Assembly (NCBI GenBank): GCA_013368375.1
Contig: JAACJP010000001.1
Span: forward strand, 62,001 to 126,000
Length of the DNA: 64,000 nucleotides
From: Tricholomella constricta
Taxonomy: Eukaryota > Basidiomycota > Agaricomycetes > Agaricales > Lyophyllaceae
Reading direction: 5' to 3'
The notes below the pieces were generated by a model, which did no database searches, was not told where the DNA came from, and saw nothing but the letters and a program-made list of their open reading frames with translations. Shown here piece by piece: positions 21,598 to 32,992 of the stretch. Both the position numbers and the translations under genes were made by a program. The stretch's first letter is position 1, and each line of letters opens with the position of its first letter.

Positions 21598-22642
21598 TCA
21601 GACAATGTCCCAAAGTTCTTCTAGCGCGCAGCAGAACTAGACAGAAGGTTAGCGAGCGAAGGAAGTCGTTGAATGCTGTCACTCACTTTTCCACACGCGA
21701 CGCTTGCACTCAGGGAATAGTCGCTGATACTGATCTTTTCGTCAACATAACCATCAGCAAAATCATCCTTACCCCTTGCCATGGCGCCGACGAAGACAGC
21801 GATGTTGTGGGTCGCTGGTAGAGTGGGCAGGTATTGGGAAAGCCGTTGAGTAGGTGCATCGCCAGAAAGAGCTGGTGGAGAAACAAGGTTTAAGGGGTGA
21901 CGGCAAGAGTGCGCGGCGAAACTCACTAAGCTTGATAGTATTGGGCGGTAAATGATCGGTGACCGGATTCTAGGAAGCAAATGAGCAAAGATCCAGGCGA
22001 TGGAAACATCAGACGCACCTTGATGACCTTCAGCAGCTTTTCGGGGCCATTTACACCACGGATCGACAGCTTGTGTAGAAGTTGCACTGGGGATAGCATG
22101 GTTAGTAAATCTCGGAACTCACCAATGCAGAACAAACGCACCCATCAAACCGCTGAATCGTTTAAAAGTCCTCGGGATACGTACATGAGGGTTGACTTCG
22201 ATGAGCACCCCCTTCGCCGTGTGGATGTACACCTGAAGCAGGCCTGCCTTATTCAACGGCGAATCTAATAGCGTTAACAAGCACTATAACAAAGGTCGAA
22301 AATCTTGTCAGACCTAAGTATACAAGGAGGCAACGGGTGGGGCCGTACCTGGTGCGTGATATCAGGTCTCGCATCTGCGATATCTCTCCCTGTCTTTGCC
22401 AAGATTCCCTGATGGTCATCGCAGTTCAACAAGGTATACTTGACTTCTCCCTCCCCTTTCCCATTCCTCCCCTTGCTTCCGCCGCCTGAGATGCGATAAG
22501 CCTCCAGGCAGGCTTGCTCCAAGATAACATACAAGCGCCTGTTCGACGACGCTATGCCACCGCGAGGGACATGTGCCTGCACAGGCAGCATGGATGGATT
22601 TGCCATGACGGGGATGGGATTATGCGGGATCGGCTGTGTCAT
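21598..22642 (-). CDS. EMG1: rRNA pseudouridine N1-methyltransferase EMG1/NEP1, 6 exons
   Basis: SPOUT-class methyltransferase that methylates a pseudouridine of 18S rRNA and is needed for small-subunit biogenesis in the nucleolus. Exons 22642-22349, 22283-22142, 22086-22019, 21969-21927, 21871-21687, 21636-21598 give 256 aa, close to yeast Nep1 (252). Recognisable stretches: [120 protein letters not shown]. The SAM-pocket glycine-rich segment (GAMARG) and the knot are intact. Introns 50-65 nt. Upstream of 22642 lie the 3' end of actin and a 330-bp spacer. Confidence 0.93.
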
Positions 22643-22972
22643 TTTGGCTCGCGATTTGGAGGCTGGCTGTGGTTTTGAGGGTCAAATGGAAGTTGAAGTC
22701 GAATCAAATTTTTCGAAACACGTGCTCCTAAGGGCGTCCCTGACTGCACGATAACCGCAATCTGTGATGGCAGGCTCCCGACATCTCGTCAAACCAAAGA
22801 TTAAGAAAAAGTCCAGACAATCGAGTAGATATCGTTACGCGAAAACAAGTTCATGTAAAAACAGATAGTAAGTGAAAGCGGTGCCAGGAAATATCGTGAA
22901 GCAGCCTTCTCCCAGACAGACATGTCCAACATCCACCCACCACCGTTCCAACGCTCCTTACAATTCCGACCA

Positions 22973-24597
<1,625 letters not shown>

Positions 24598-25013
24598 GGC
24601 TGATTATTCGTTAGAGAAGTGAAGAATGTAAAAAAGAAATTCGAGGGATGTTGGAGACCTGAGATTGGGCGAGTTGGGCAAAGGGGGTCACAAAGGCAAA
24701 GTCCGATTTAGTCTCACTATATTCGCTTATCCGATTGCATTAGGGCAGGCCGATCCCCGCTGCGGAGCAATATATTGTTTACACAACCAATTGCAAAGTC
24801 AAGCCTCCAAGTCTTCCAAGTTAACTGATCGTACTTAAACTAGTTAATCGCGTCAAAAGTCCGTGCATGTCGTCCTACGCCCTGTCTCTTCCCAATATAT
24901 CCGATTTTCTACCCTGTGACCGGGATGCCTTGCAACCGGACAGTCTCTCGTGATTGTCAAAACTGTCTCAAATGCCCTGCGAAATTCCTGCACGCTTCTC
25001 TTAGATCTCCACC
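24598..25013. promoter_or_regulatory. Divergent intergenic region, actin / P450 (416 bp)
   Basis: Holds both promoters. Pyrimidine-rich stretches occur near 24940-25005 before the P450 ATG; no clear TATA box on either side. Confidence 0.45.
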
Positions 25014-27597
25014 ATGGCTAATATTCCCCCAGGCATAGCATACCTTGTCAACCGTTTGCCCACTCTTCTCTCTCCGCTGATCGCAGTCTATATCCTCAAT
25101 AGGCTTCTCCTAGAGTGCCTGGGCGCCCACCTTCCCCTTTGGGCAGTGATTGTCCCAGCCGTCTTGTCGATCCCTGTGGCCCTCCTTTTAAAGGTCTCAT
25201 TCGTCGATTTCATTGACCACAGGAGAGCTGCGGCTTTGGGAGCGGTGTTACCTCCGCGTGTAGAGGACAAATGGCCTGCGGGCGTCGGTTTGCTCCTCCA
25301 GAGTATCGACAATCTTAAGACCGGGTACCCAGGTCAGTCAGCACATAATATACCACATATGGCTGGTTTAAATTCGTACATGCAAGGCGAGAACTTCAAT
25401 GAGTGGGCAGAAAAATACGGCAACACCTTCAATGTCAGAGTTCTTTTGGAAAACCGAGTAAGTCATGGAACCGCCCACTAGCGTCGCGCCACTGAGCCCG
25501 CTGGCTCTCTATTCTAGTTCTTCACTGCCGAACCGGATTACATCAAGGCTATTCTTGCTACTCAGTTCGACGCCTTTGAGAAAGGCAAGTCAAAAAGTAT
25601 AGGCATTGCAGCTCGGTTCTGATGCCTGCCGCAGGACCGGCTTTTGAGCTCCAAATGCGTTCCTTCCTTGGAACTGGGGTGTTCAATTCAGATGGTAAGC
25701 GTAATGAAATCTCTGGCTCCTCTTCTGACGTTTTCCCTCTAGGCGAGATGTGGAAGTAGGTGATGTCACCTCTGATTGCCCAACCTAAACTCATCGGTGA
25801 CAGGTTTCACCGTGCGATGACACGACCGTTCTTCAGCAAAGATCGGGTCACTCATTTTGATATATTTGAACGGCACGCCCAGGACGCTATTCAGCAGCTC
25901 AAAAATAGACTTAAGGAGGGCTATCCTGTCGATATCCAGGTATTTATGCCATGTTCAACAATCTGGCCTCTGATTTCATATATCTGATAGGATCTGGCAT
26001 CTCGTTTTACCATGGATTCCGCCACAGAATTCTTGTTCGCCCAGGATGTGCAGTCCTTGGCCGCTGGTCTCCCATATCCGCACTACTCGCCTCTGTCCCA
26101 GTCGTCTACCTCTGCAAACCATCCGGCAAACGTCTTCTCCAGGGCGTTCGACGAGGCGCAACGAACAATCGCGTTCAGGTCTCGCTGGGGGGCAGCTTGG
26201 CCTCTAACTGAGTTCTGGCAGGATAAAGTCCAAGCGAAAATGGGGCCAATTTATGACTTCATCAATCCGATCCTGACCGAGGCTGTAGCCAGGAAGAAGG
26301 CTACCAAAAACAACGAGAAGCTCGGTGCCAATGTTGATCGAGAGGTTCAGGATGGGGAGAGCTTGATAGACCATCTAATCAACTACACGGATGGTAGGAT
26401 AACTCCCCTTAGCTTGGTGGAGGCAATTAAAACAACGGCTCTTTTAGATCCGATTGTTCTACGGGATGAAACTTTGAATATTCTTCTAGCCGGTCGAGAT
26501 ACGGTATGTCATTATTTAAGTCGGCCCACGCACGACTTTGATCTTCACGCATTATAGACCACAAATTCAATCTCCTATGCTATATATATGCTTGCCAGAC
26601 ATCCACGTGTCCTTAGCCGTCTGCGGGACGAGATTCTCTCCAAGATCGGGAGTTCTAGGCGCCCAACTTACGATGACATGAAGGACATGAAGTATCTACG
26701 AGCCGTAATCAATGGTAGGCCCATTTTCAACGTCATTAGCTTCGGCCTTAATCAATCCTATGGTGAATACAGAAACACTACGACTATATCCTGCGGTGTA
26801 AGTTGCAGTCTCCCATCTCTTGCAGGCAATCTCTCTTACACTTGTGCCTCTAGGCCTTTCAATGTTCGGTAAGGTCCTAGTGGACACGCTCTAGGGTAGT
26901 CATCTATGCTGACGGCAATTAGAACTACGAAAAAGCCAACCTTGTGGCCATCCAAGATTGGGGGGAAGCCATTCTACATCCCTGCAAACTGCAAGTTAGT
27001 GATTTCCCTGACTTCGCATCATCTGTGACTTGATAAGTATCCGCAGAACGCCGTACAGCGTCTTCCTCATGCATCGTAGGACGGATCTTTGGGGCCCAGA
27101 TGGTGTGTATTCCGTTACTCGACATTTCAACTCGTCAGAGCTAAATTTTCGCAGCAAATGAGTTTGACCCCGACAGATTCATCGACGACAGGCTGCGCAA
27201 GTATTTAACTCCCAACCCATTCATTTTTCTGCCCTTCAACGCTGGCCCGCGCATCTGCCTGGGCCAACAGGTGACTCGATTGTACAGTCCGTTGTCTCGC
27301 AGTCCTGACTTTTGCCTCAGTTTGCCTACCATGAAACCTCCTTCTTCCTGATTAGGCTGCTCCAGAACTTCTCGAAGATTACCCTAGCACCAGAAGCGCA
27401 ACCACCTGAGACTCGCCCACCACTCAGCTGGGCCGATGCGCCTGGCACCAAAGGAGATTCCGTGAGGCCCAAGACGTATCTGACGATGTCCATTTTGGTC
27501 AGTTGTTGTCGGTGGCACGCCACTTTCTGTATGCTTACATATCTGACAGGGCGGCTGCTGGGTGACGCTGGAGGAAGACGTAGAGCCTGCGATCTGA
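25014..27597 (+). CDS. Cytochrome P450, CYP63-like, 15 exons
   Basis: Membrane-bound haem mono-oxygenase, 614 aa, N-terminal hydrophobic anchor at about 30-65. Exons: 25014-25457, 25518-25584, 25635-25694, 25743-25755, 25804-25939, 25991-26393, 26448-26503, 26558-26714, 26773-26797, 26854-26868, 26923-26994, 27047-27102, 27155-27270, 27321-27497, 27550-27597. Motifs: I-helix AGRDTT, ExxR as ETLR, FDPDRF, and the haem loop [12 protein letters not shown] with its Cys. Size, the [16 protein letters not shown] stretch and the C-terminus ([15 protein letters not shown]) fit the basidiomycete CYP63 family (CYP52 clan), whose known members hydroxylate alkanes, fatty acids and aromatics. Two exons are tiny (13 and 15 nt), and intron 2 begins GC (GGCAAGT) rather than GT. 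Complete and apparently functional; the start has the good context CACCATGG. Confidence 0.9.
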
Positions 27598-27818
27598 ACG
27601 ATGATATATCTGTACTACTTTTTATGCTGACCCCTACTATCTTTGTCCAATGTGTAACATCAATTACCGAAAGCCATTTATCTTATCTGTGTCCTTAATT
27701 GGTGGAAGTGTAAGCATGGCCAAACAAATGCATTCGCGTTCGAGAATGGACGCGTCAGCGACTAAGCAATCGCCGACCTTCTTTCACCTTTTCCTCCTCC
27801 CACCATAGATTTCCCGAG

Positions 27819-29017
27819 ATGCCGTTGGAGGCGACCATGATGGTCATTGACAATTCAGAGTACATGCGGAATGGAGACTATCAGCCAACACGATTCGAGG
27901 CTCAGTCCGACGCAGTAAACACAGTCTTCCAGACGAAAATTGACTCCAATCCGGAAAATACTGTCGGTATAATGACGATGGCTGGGAAGGGGTGAGTGCT
28001 ACCTCTTACTTTAGCGATGGGCTGTGAGCTTAAGGCGGCTTTTAGACCCGAAGTACTTGTTACACACACCAAGGACCTCGGTCAAATATTACAGGCTTTG
28101 CATACGGCTTCTTCCAAAATCGGAGGCCAAATTGACATCCCCACATCAATTGCTATCGCGCAGCTGGCACTCAAGCACAGGGAGAACAAGAATCTCCGTC
28201 AGCGGATAATCGTATTTGTTGCCTCGCCGCTCGAGGGCCAAGCTGCAGATGAGAAATCGATGGTCAAGCTCGCAAAGAAGCTTAAGAAGAATAATGTCGC
28301 GGTGGACGTCGTATGCTACGGCGACGGCATCGAGGAGACGACAGAAGAAGACAAGGGTGTATTGAGAGCATTTGTCGAGAGTGCGAGCAGCGGAGACAAT
28401 TCGTATGTCTAATAGCTACCTTTCCTGATCATTTGCAACCTAACCGTCCCCTAAGGCATATCATTTCGGTACCTCCAGCAACGCGGCTGCTATCAGATGC
28501 TCTGATTTCCTCATCTATCCTTTCCGGCGACCGCAGCAGTAGCATTCCTGCCGAGCTTGGTGGCACTGGTGATATTCCGGCAGCATCTGGTTCGGGTGGA
28601 GCAAACCAGTTCGAATTCGGTGTAGACCCCAGTCTGGATCCAGAATTGGCTATGGTATGGAGGGCTCTTCTGCATCAGTGTCTTCACTGACTCTTGCTTC
28701 CTCAGGTTTTGAGGATGTCGATGCAAGAAGCCCAAGCACGAGAAGCAGCGGAAGCAGCGGCCTCAGCACCACCTGCTGAGCCAACACCCGCCGCGCAAAC
28801 GACCGCAGCTGCCCCGTCATCCACCCCCGCCGCAGCTCCTGCAGAACCGACGGACGATGAGGAAGAGCGTTTGCTTCAGCAAGCGTTGGCAATGTCGGAG
28901 GAAGATGTTGATATGGAAGAAGGAGGTATGGACGAGGACGAGGACGAGGAAGCAGCCATTGCCAGGGCCATTGAGATGAGCATGCGCCCCCAAGAGGAAC
29001 AGAAAGATAAGAAATAG
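27819..29017 (+). CDS. RPN10: 26S proteasome subunit RPN10, 4 exons
   Basis: Ubiquitin receptor of the 19S regulatory particle. Exons 27819-27991, 28046-28402, 28456-28654, 28706-29017; 346 aa. N-terminal von Willebrand A domain ([20 protein letters not shown] .. [14 protein letters not shown] .. [12 protein letters not shown]) docks to the lid and base. C-terminal ubiquitin-interacting motifs: [30 protein letters not shown], and [14 protein letters not shown]. Three UIM-like helices is more than yeast Rpn10 (one) and in line with metazoan and other basidiomycete proteins. A Pro/Ala linker separates UIM 1 and 2. Intact. Confidence 0.94.
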
Positions 29018-30087
29018 GCCATTTTTATTCGGGCACTTTGTCTACTCTTCCTTACCTTGAGCATTTTACTCGAATATCCCAAGGTCTGCAACTATTTCTT
29101 ACTTGACACATCTATGTGGAACCAGGTTAACATCCGTGGCCAGCGGAAATGCGTTGAAGAATCACTAAACAACGCGATGAGGAAGGAAAGTACTTGCCGG
29201 CGGCGGTAATGAGTAGAAATTTCTTCGGTGTATTACAGCCTCCAAGGCGAGGGCGCTGGGGACATCCGAGACGTCGACCTCCTCACAACGCCCTGTGATT
29301 TGCCTCTGGTGCAACTCACCGTAGCGTAGTGGAATCATACCGATGCTTCAATGAGTGCATATGCACACGCTCTCCAATATACGAAGCTAAAATAGACCTT
29401 CTATCGTTGCAGTAGCCGCCACGGAACTCCAGCAGCTGGCCGAGCAGGCAGCGTCACCTGCTCCGAAAATGTTACCGATCTGGAGCTGAGTCTTCTCGGT
29501 CGCGGGTGCGGGGGACAGGCGAGAGCAGCCAGTAAGAGGATGAGGGCGGCGACTTCAGCGAAGAGGACGTGGAATTAATATTGCTTCGCGTCACAACTCA
29601 TGGGTCAAATACCTCATTCGACATATATCTCGTCAGCTGGCATGTCGAAGAGGAGCTTATGTCGGAAACCTGCCAATGGAGCGACAGCGCAGAACAAATC
29701 TCTCGAACACATGAGGATTTTAACCACATTTGGCATTCGGCGCTGGTTGGAGCGGGAGTCAGGGTGAAGGACAGTAATAGTGTATACCTTTAGCCAAATA
29801 GTAAGGATCTCATGGAGTCAGCTGTATGTGTGTCCTTGGGGGTGGTGCCAACATACAACCTGGTCTTTATTATGATGGATAGCGGCCCAGGAGCCCTATA
29901 CACACCCTCTGGGCCGACAAGCACTGAGTTGGATAGCGATGTCAAAGTCAGACAGACAACCCTCCTTTTTTTGCTGCTTTGCCAACCCCACAAAAGTCTG
30001 AACCAATGATAGCTGTTTTAGAAAGATAAGTATAGAATAGTGTACAAGGCCCAGAGCCCAGTGTTGCAAAGACAAGCGAAGCACCCT
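29018..30087. other. Intergenic; possible relict of a small secreted cysteine-rich gene inside
   Basis: No intact gene. The stretch 29350-29575 on the minus strand is described separately. The rest shows no RNA gene or repeat. Confidence 0.4.
29370..29565 (-). pseudogene. Possible relict of a defensin-like secreted peptide
   Basis: On the minus strand from about 29560 there is a typical secretion-signal core (EVAALILLLAALAC). A frame later come AACSASCW and, after another shift, RGGYCNDR. A CxxxC followed by GGYC is the arrangement of the alpha-helix and gamma-core of CS-alpha-beta defensins; the final CxC is not present in any frame. There is no in-frame ATG, at least two frameshifts, and the last cysteines are lost, so if this reading is right the gene is dead. 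Short motifs of this kind can arise by chance, so confidence is low. Confidence 0.25.
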
Positions 30088-32073
30088 CTAATCCAGTCGA
30101 TCCACCTTCCGATAGTCCGCCGGCACATCATCCGCAATGAGCCTCTTGAGGCCCAAGAACACGGCAACAAAGACCATGAAGAGGATGAATGCGGCGCGCC
30201 AAGGGTACGTCACGACGTACTTCTCGAGCGACACCATCTTGTTGTTCAGGTACTGCAATTAGGGCGATATGAGCCACAGGATCCTGCTCTTAGAGCAACT
30301 GTGAAACGTACTCGTGCCAGCCTCTCAACCGCGTTCTCCGAATTCTTGTAGGCGAGCTTCCCCGAGGCAGCAGCCTCGACTGCCGCGAACAAACTCGGCG
30401 TCGACGAAAGTTTGATGCGGGAATCCACGGTGTCTCTGTCATAATACACAAGTCGCTATAACCAGAATCGTCATATTTACAAAAAAGCCACGACAGCACC
30501 AATGGACCGACCTTGTGATCCGTAATCACCACCTTCACGCCCGCCAGCTCCGTCTCCGCGTCCGCATTTACAATCCCATACATGCTCTTCATCCAATCCT
30601 TCCATTTCTCCGCATCCATAGTCGCAAACACCACTTCCCTCCCCGCGACCATACCACTACCCTGGGTCCTCAGCCTCCACTTCTTTCCAATCTCGGCGAC
30701 ACGTTCCTGCGCCCGGTCCATGATCGAGGGACCCACAGCTGCGATGACAACGAGTGGCGCTTGCGGGGCGTTCATCACGCCCTGGAAGGTATCCTGGGTG
30801 AGTTCGATGGTGGTGGGGAGGCGGTGCGAGAGGAGCCAGGTGCGGATCTTGTCCTCGGAGGTGGCGGTGCGCTCTGGGAGTATGGAGGCTGGCGTGCGCG
30901 CGTCGTGGTCTTTAAGTGCGACGAGAGCCCAAGTACTTGTTTGCGGAACGGAGAAGCGCGTGAGGAGCGCTGGGTCGGACGAGGTGAAGAGAGAGGGGGA
31001 GCCGAGGAGGGGGGTGGCAGCGCGCTGAACGGTTTGCTGTGACGATATCAGCAATAGATATAGGGTGAGAGTGTATCTGAGGACGTACTAGGATGTCTGT
31101 GTCTGCGGCGGAGTGTACGAGGAGATAGAGAACCTCGTTGTCTTTAACAAGCGTGTCGAGTTCTTCAGTTTTGATGGGTTGGAAGCCACTACCAAGCCAT
31201 CATCAGTCTGGTTCTCAGATGACTAGGGAACGACACTTACGCGGAGCTGGCTTTGTCTGCAAAAGCTTTCAGCTGCTCGAGCTTCCGTCCACCATTATAG
31301 TCCGACTTGAGGCCGCCTTTTGTTATGTATACCAGTGTCGGATATCCTGTGACATCATTGGCCTTGCATAGCGCACCGTGCTCTTCACAGTCAACCTCTG
31401 CGACATTCAGCTTGCCCTTCATATGCGTCGCAAGCTGCCTCCATACCGGTGCAAGCTTCTTGCAATGGCCACACCAAGGGGCGAAGAACTTGACGAACAT
31501 CGGCCCCTTTGCAAGGTTCGCGGCGAAGGTGGAATCTGTGAGCTGAAGGACTTCGCCGTTGATATTTACAGGGGGTATCTCGGACTTTTTTGGGGGCGGC
31601 GGGGCTACGGCGTCGACGTGCCGCTTGATAAAGGCATGGAGGTCGGGCAGGGTGCGGTGGCCGGTGTACTTTTCGAGGTCCTGGCCGTTGCGGTACATGC
31701 GCATAGTCGGGTAGGCTTTGACGCCCTTTTCTGCGCAGAGATCTATAGGAGAAAGATAAGCAGCAACCAGGGCGATGGTCGAGACTGGAGATGACGTGCC
31801 TCCGTGGACGGCACAGTCGACTTGAGCGAGCTTGACGGAAGGTGTGGTATGCTCTGTTTCCTCGACAAGCTTTTTCCATGTGGGTTCAAACTCGCGACAA
31901 TGGCTACAGTAGGGCGAAAAGTATTCGATGAACCAGAAACCGTCGGCAGTGAGAGTCTTAAAGTTGTCCGGAGTGAGGTCAGTACCATGAACAGGCAGTG
32001 CAGTTGTGGCAAGAGCAAGAGAGGTAATAAGGAGAGAGATAGGGAGTTCTCTGAAAGCAGCGAGGAGATGCAT
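30088..32073 (-). CDS. Membrane-anchored protein disulfide isomerase (two thioredoxin domains)
   Basis: ER oxidoreductase that forms or shuffles disulfides. Start at ATG 32073 because the hydrophobic signal peptide begins there (MHLLAAFRELPISLLITSLA). Exons 32073-31241, 31188-31089, 31036-30512, 30455-30312, 30252-30088 give 588 aa. Domain a has active site SPYCSHCREF, domain a' has APWCGHCKKL; redox-inactive b-like domains follow. A C-terminal transmembrane helix (AAFILFMVFVAVFLGL) and a short basic/acidic tail end the protein; there is no KDEL. The architecture resembles TMX3/EPS1 PDIs. In exon 1, residues after VDCAVHGG include a 57-nt stretch (31798 down to 31742) that interrupts the conserved DCxxHxDLC and looks like an intron with a GC donor; it has no stop and is a multiple of three, so either form (588 or 569 aa) is translatable. 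Divergent from CGI121. Confidence 0.88.
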
Positions 32074-32186
32074 GGTTGGGGGTATAGCGAGGTGACCCGC
32101 CCTCGGGAGTGCAGTCGTGGAAGGGGTTTGCAGCGGCACAGCTTACTTGATCATTTGTAAGTACTTACTCCTCACTCGAAACACTG
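32074..32186. promoter_or_regulatory. Shared 113-bp divergent promoter, PDI / CGI121
   Basis: Start codons are 113 bp apart on opposite strands. No TATA box. Confidence 0.55.
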
Positions 32187-32856
32187 ATGGAGACATTTAC
32201 GTTTCCGCAATTCTCCACTGACCGCTCGGTCGTGCATACGGCGCTCTATACGAATATCAGCAATGCGGCGGCCCTACGAAAGCGGATTATTGAGGCGGCG
32301 GTGGCAGAGGGGGAGGCTGGAGAACGGGAACGGGATGCGGTGAACTTTGCATTTATCGATGCTCGCCTTGTCGGTGGTCCAGTCTGCATCGTGTCTCGCT
32401 GTGTTCTTACAAGTGAAAGTAGATTACGAGTCGATTACATCTGCAGACTGCGATCTACCAGGCGATCCTTGCTGAGTCGCAAAAATCACTGCGGACACGG
32501 ACGGTGCACTCGGAGGTGATCTGGGCGCTTAATCCGACGAATAATATTACGGAAGCACTGCGGCGGTACGGAGTGTCTGAGACGACGACGTCGGTGATTG
32601 TTGTGAGCATTGACGGGGCCACGACGGACATGGAGTCGAAGATGGGGGCGACGGTCGCAGGGACGCTGACGGGGTTTTCTAAGCTGGAAGATGTCACGGA
32701 CTGGGCGGCGGTAGCAAAGGTAAGTAAAGTATTGTAACAAGCAACTGAAGCTAACGAGGGTGCGTGCAGTATCACAAACTAAACAAGTTGAGTGATGCGA
32801 GTGAAGTAGATAAGATTGTAGTCAGCACGGTGGCGATGAAGAGTGTCATGTCGTAG
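32187..32856 (+). CDS. CGI121: EKC/KEOPS complex subunit CGI121, 3 exons
   Basis: Small subunit of the KEOPS complex, which adds threonylcarbamoyl to A37 of ANN-decoding tRNAs; it binds Bud32 and the tRNA 3' end (TPRKB in animals). Exons 32187-32369, 32423-32719, 32770-32856; 188 aa, the usual length. Conserved stretches: MET(F)TFPQF start, NAAALRKRI, NFAFIDARLITSRLHLQTAI, AILAESQKSLRTRTVHSEVIWALNPTNNI, EALRRYGV, with the KLNKLSDASEVDKIV end. The first intron has donor GTCGGT. Complete. Confidence 0.9.
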
Positions 32857-32992
32857 CCGAGAATTTCCGTGGGAGACCCGTGTTTAGCCGAGCAGAAAAT
32901 TTGTGCGCGCGTGGTTGTCACCTTGGAGTCACCTACAATCGTTACTGCGCGTCTGGTCATCTTAAAGAGGTCTCCATAGGCCTTTCGTGACG

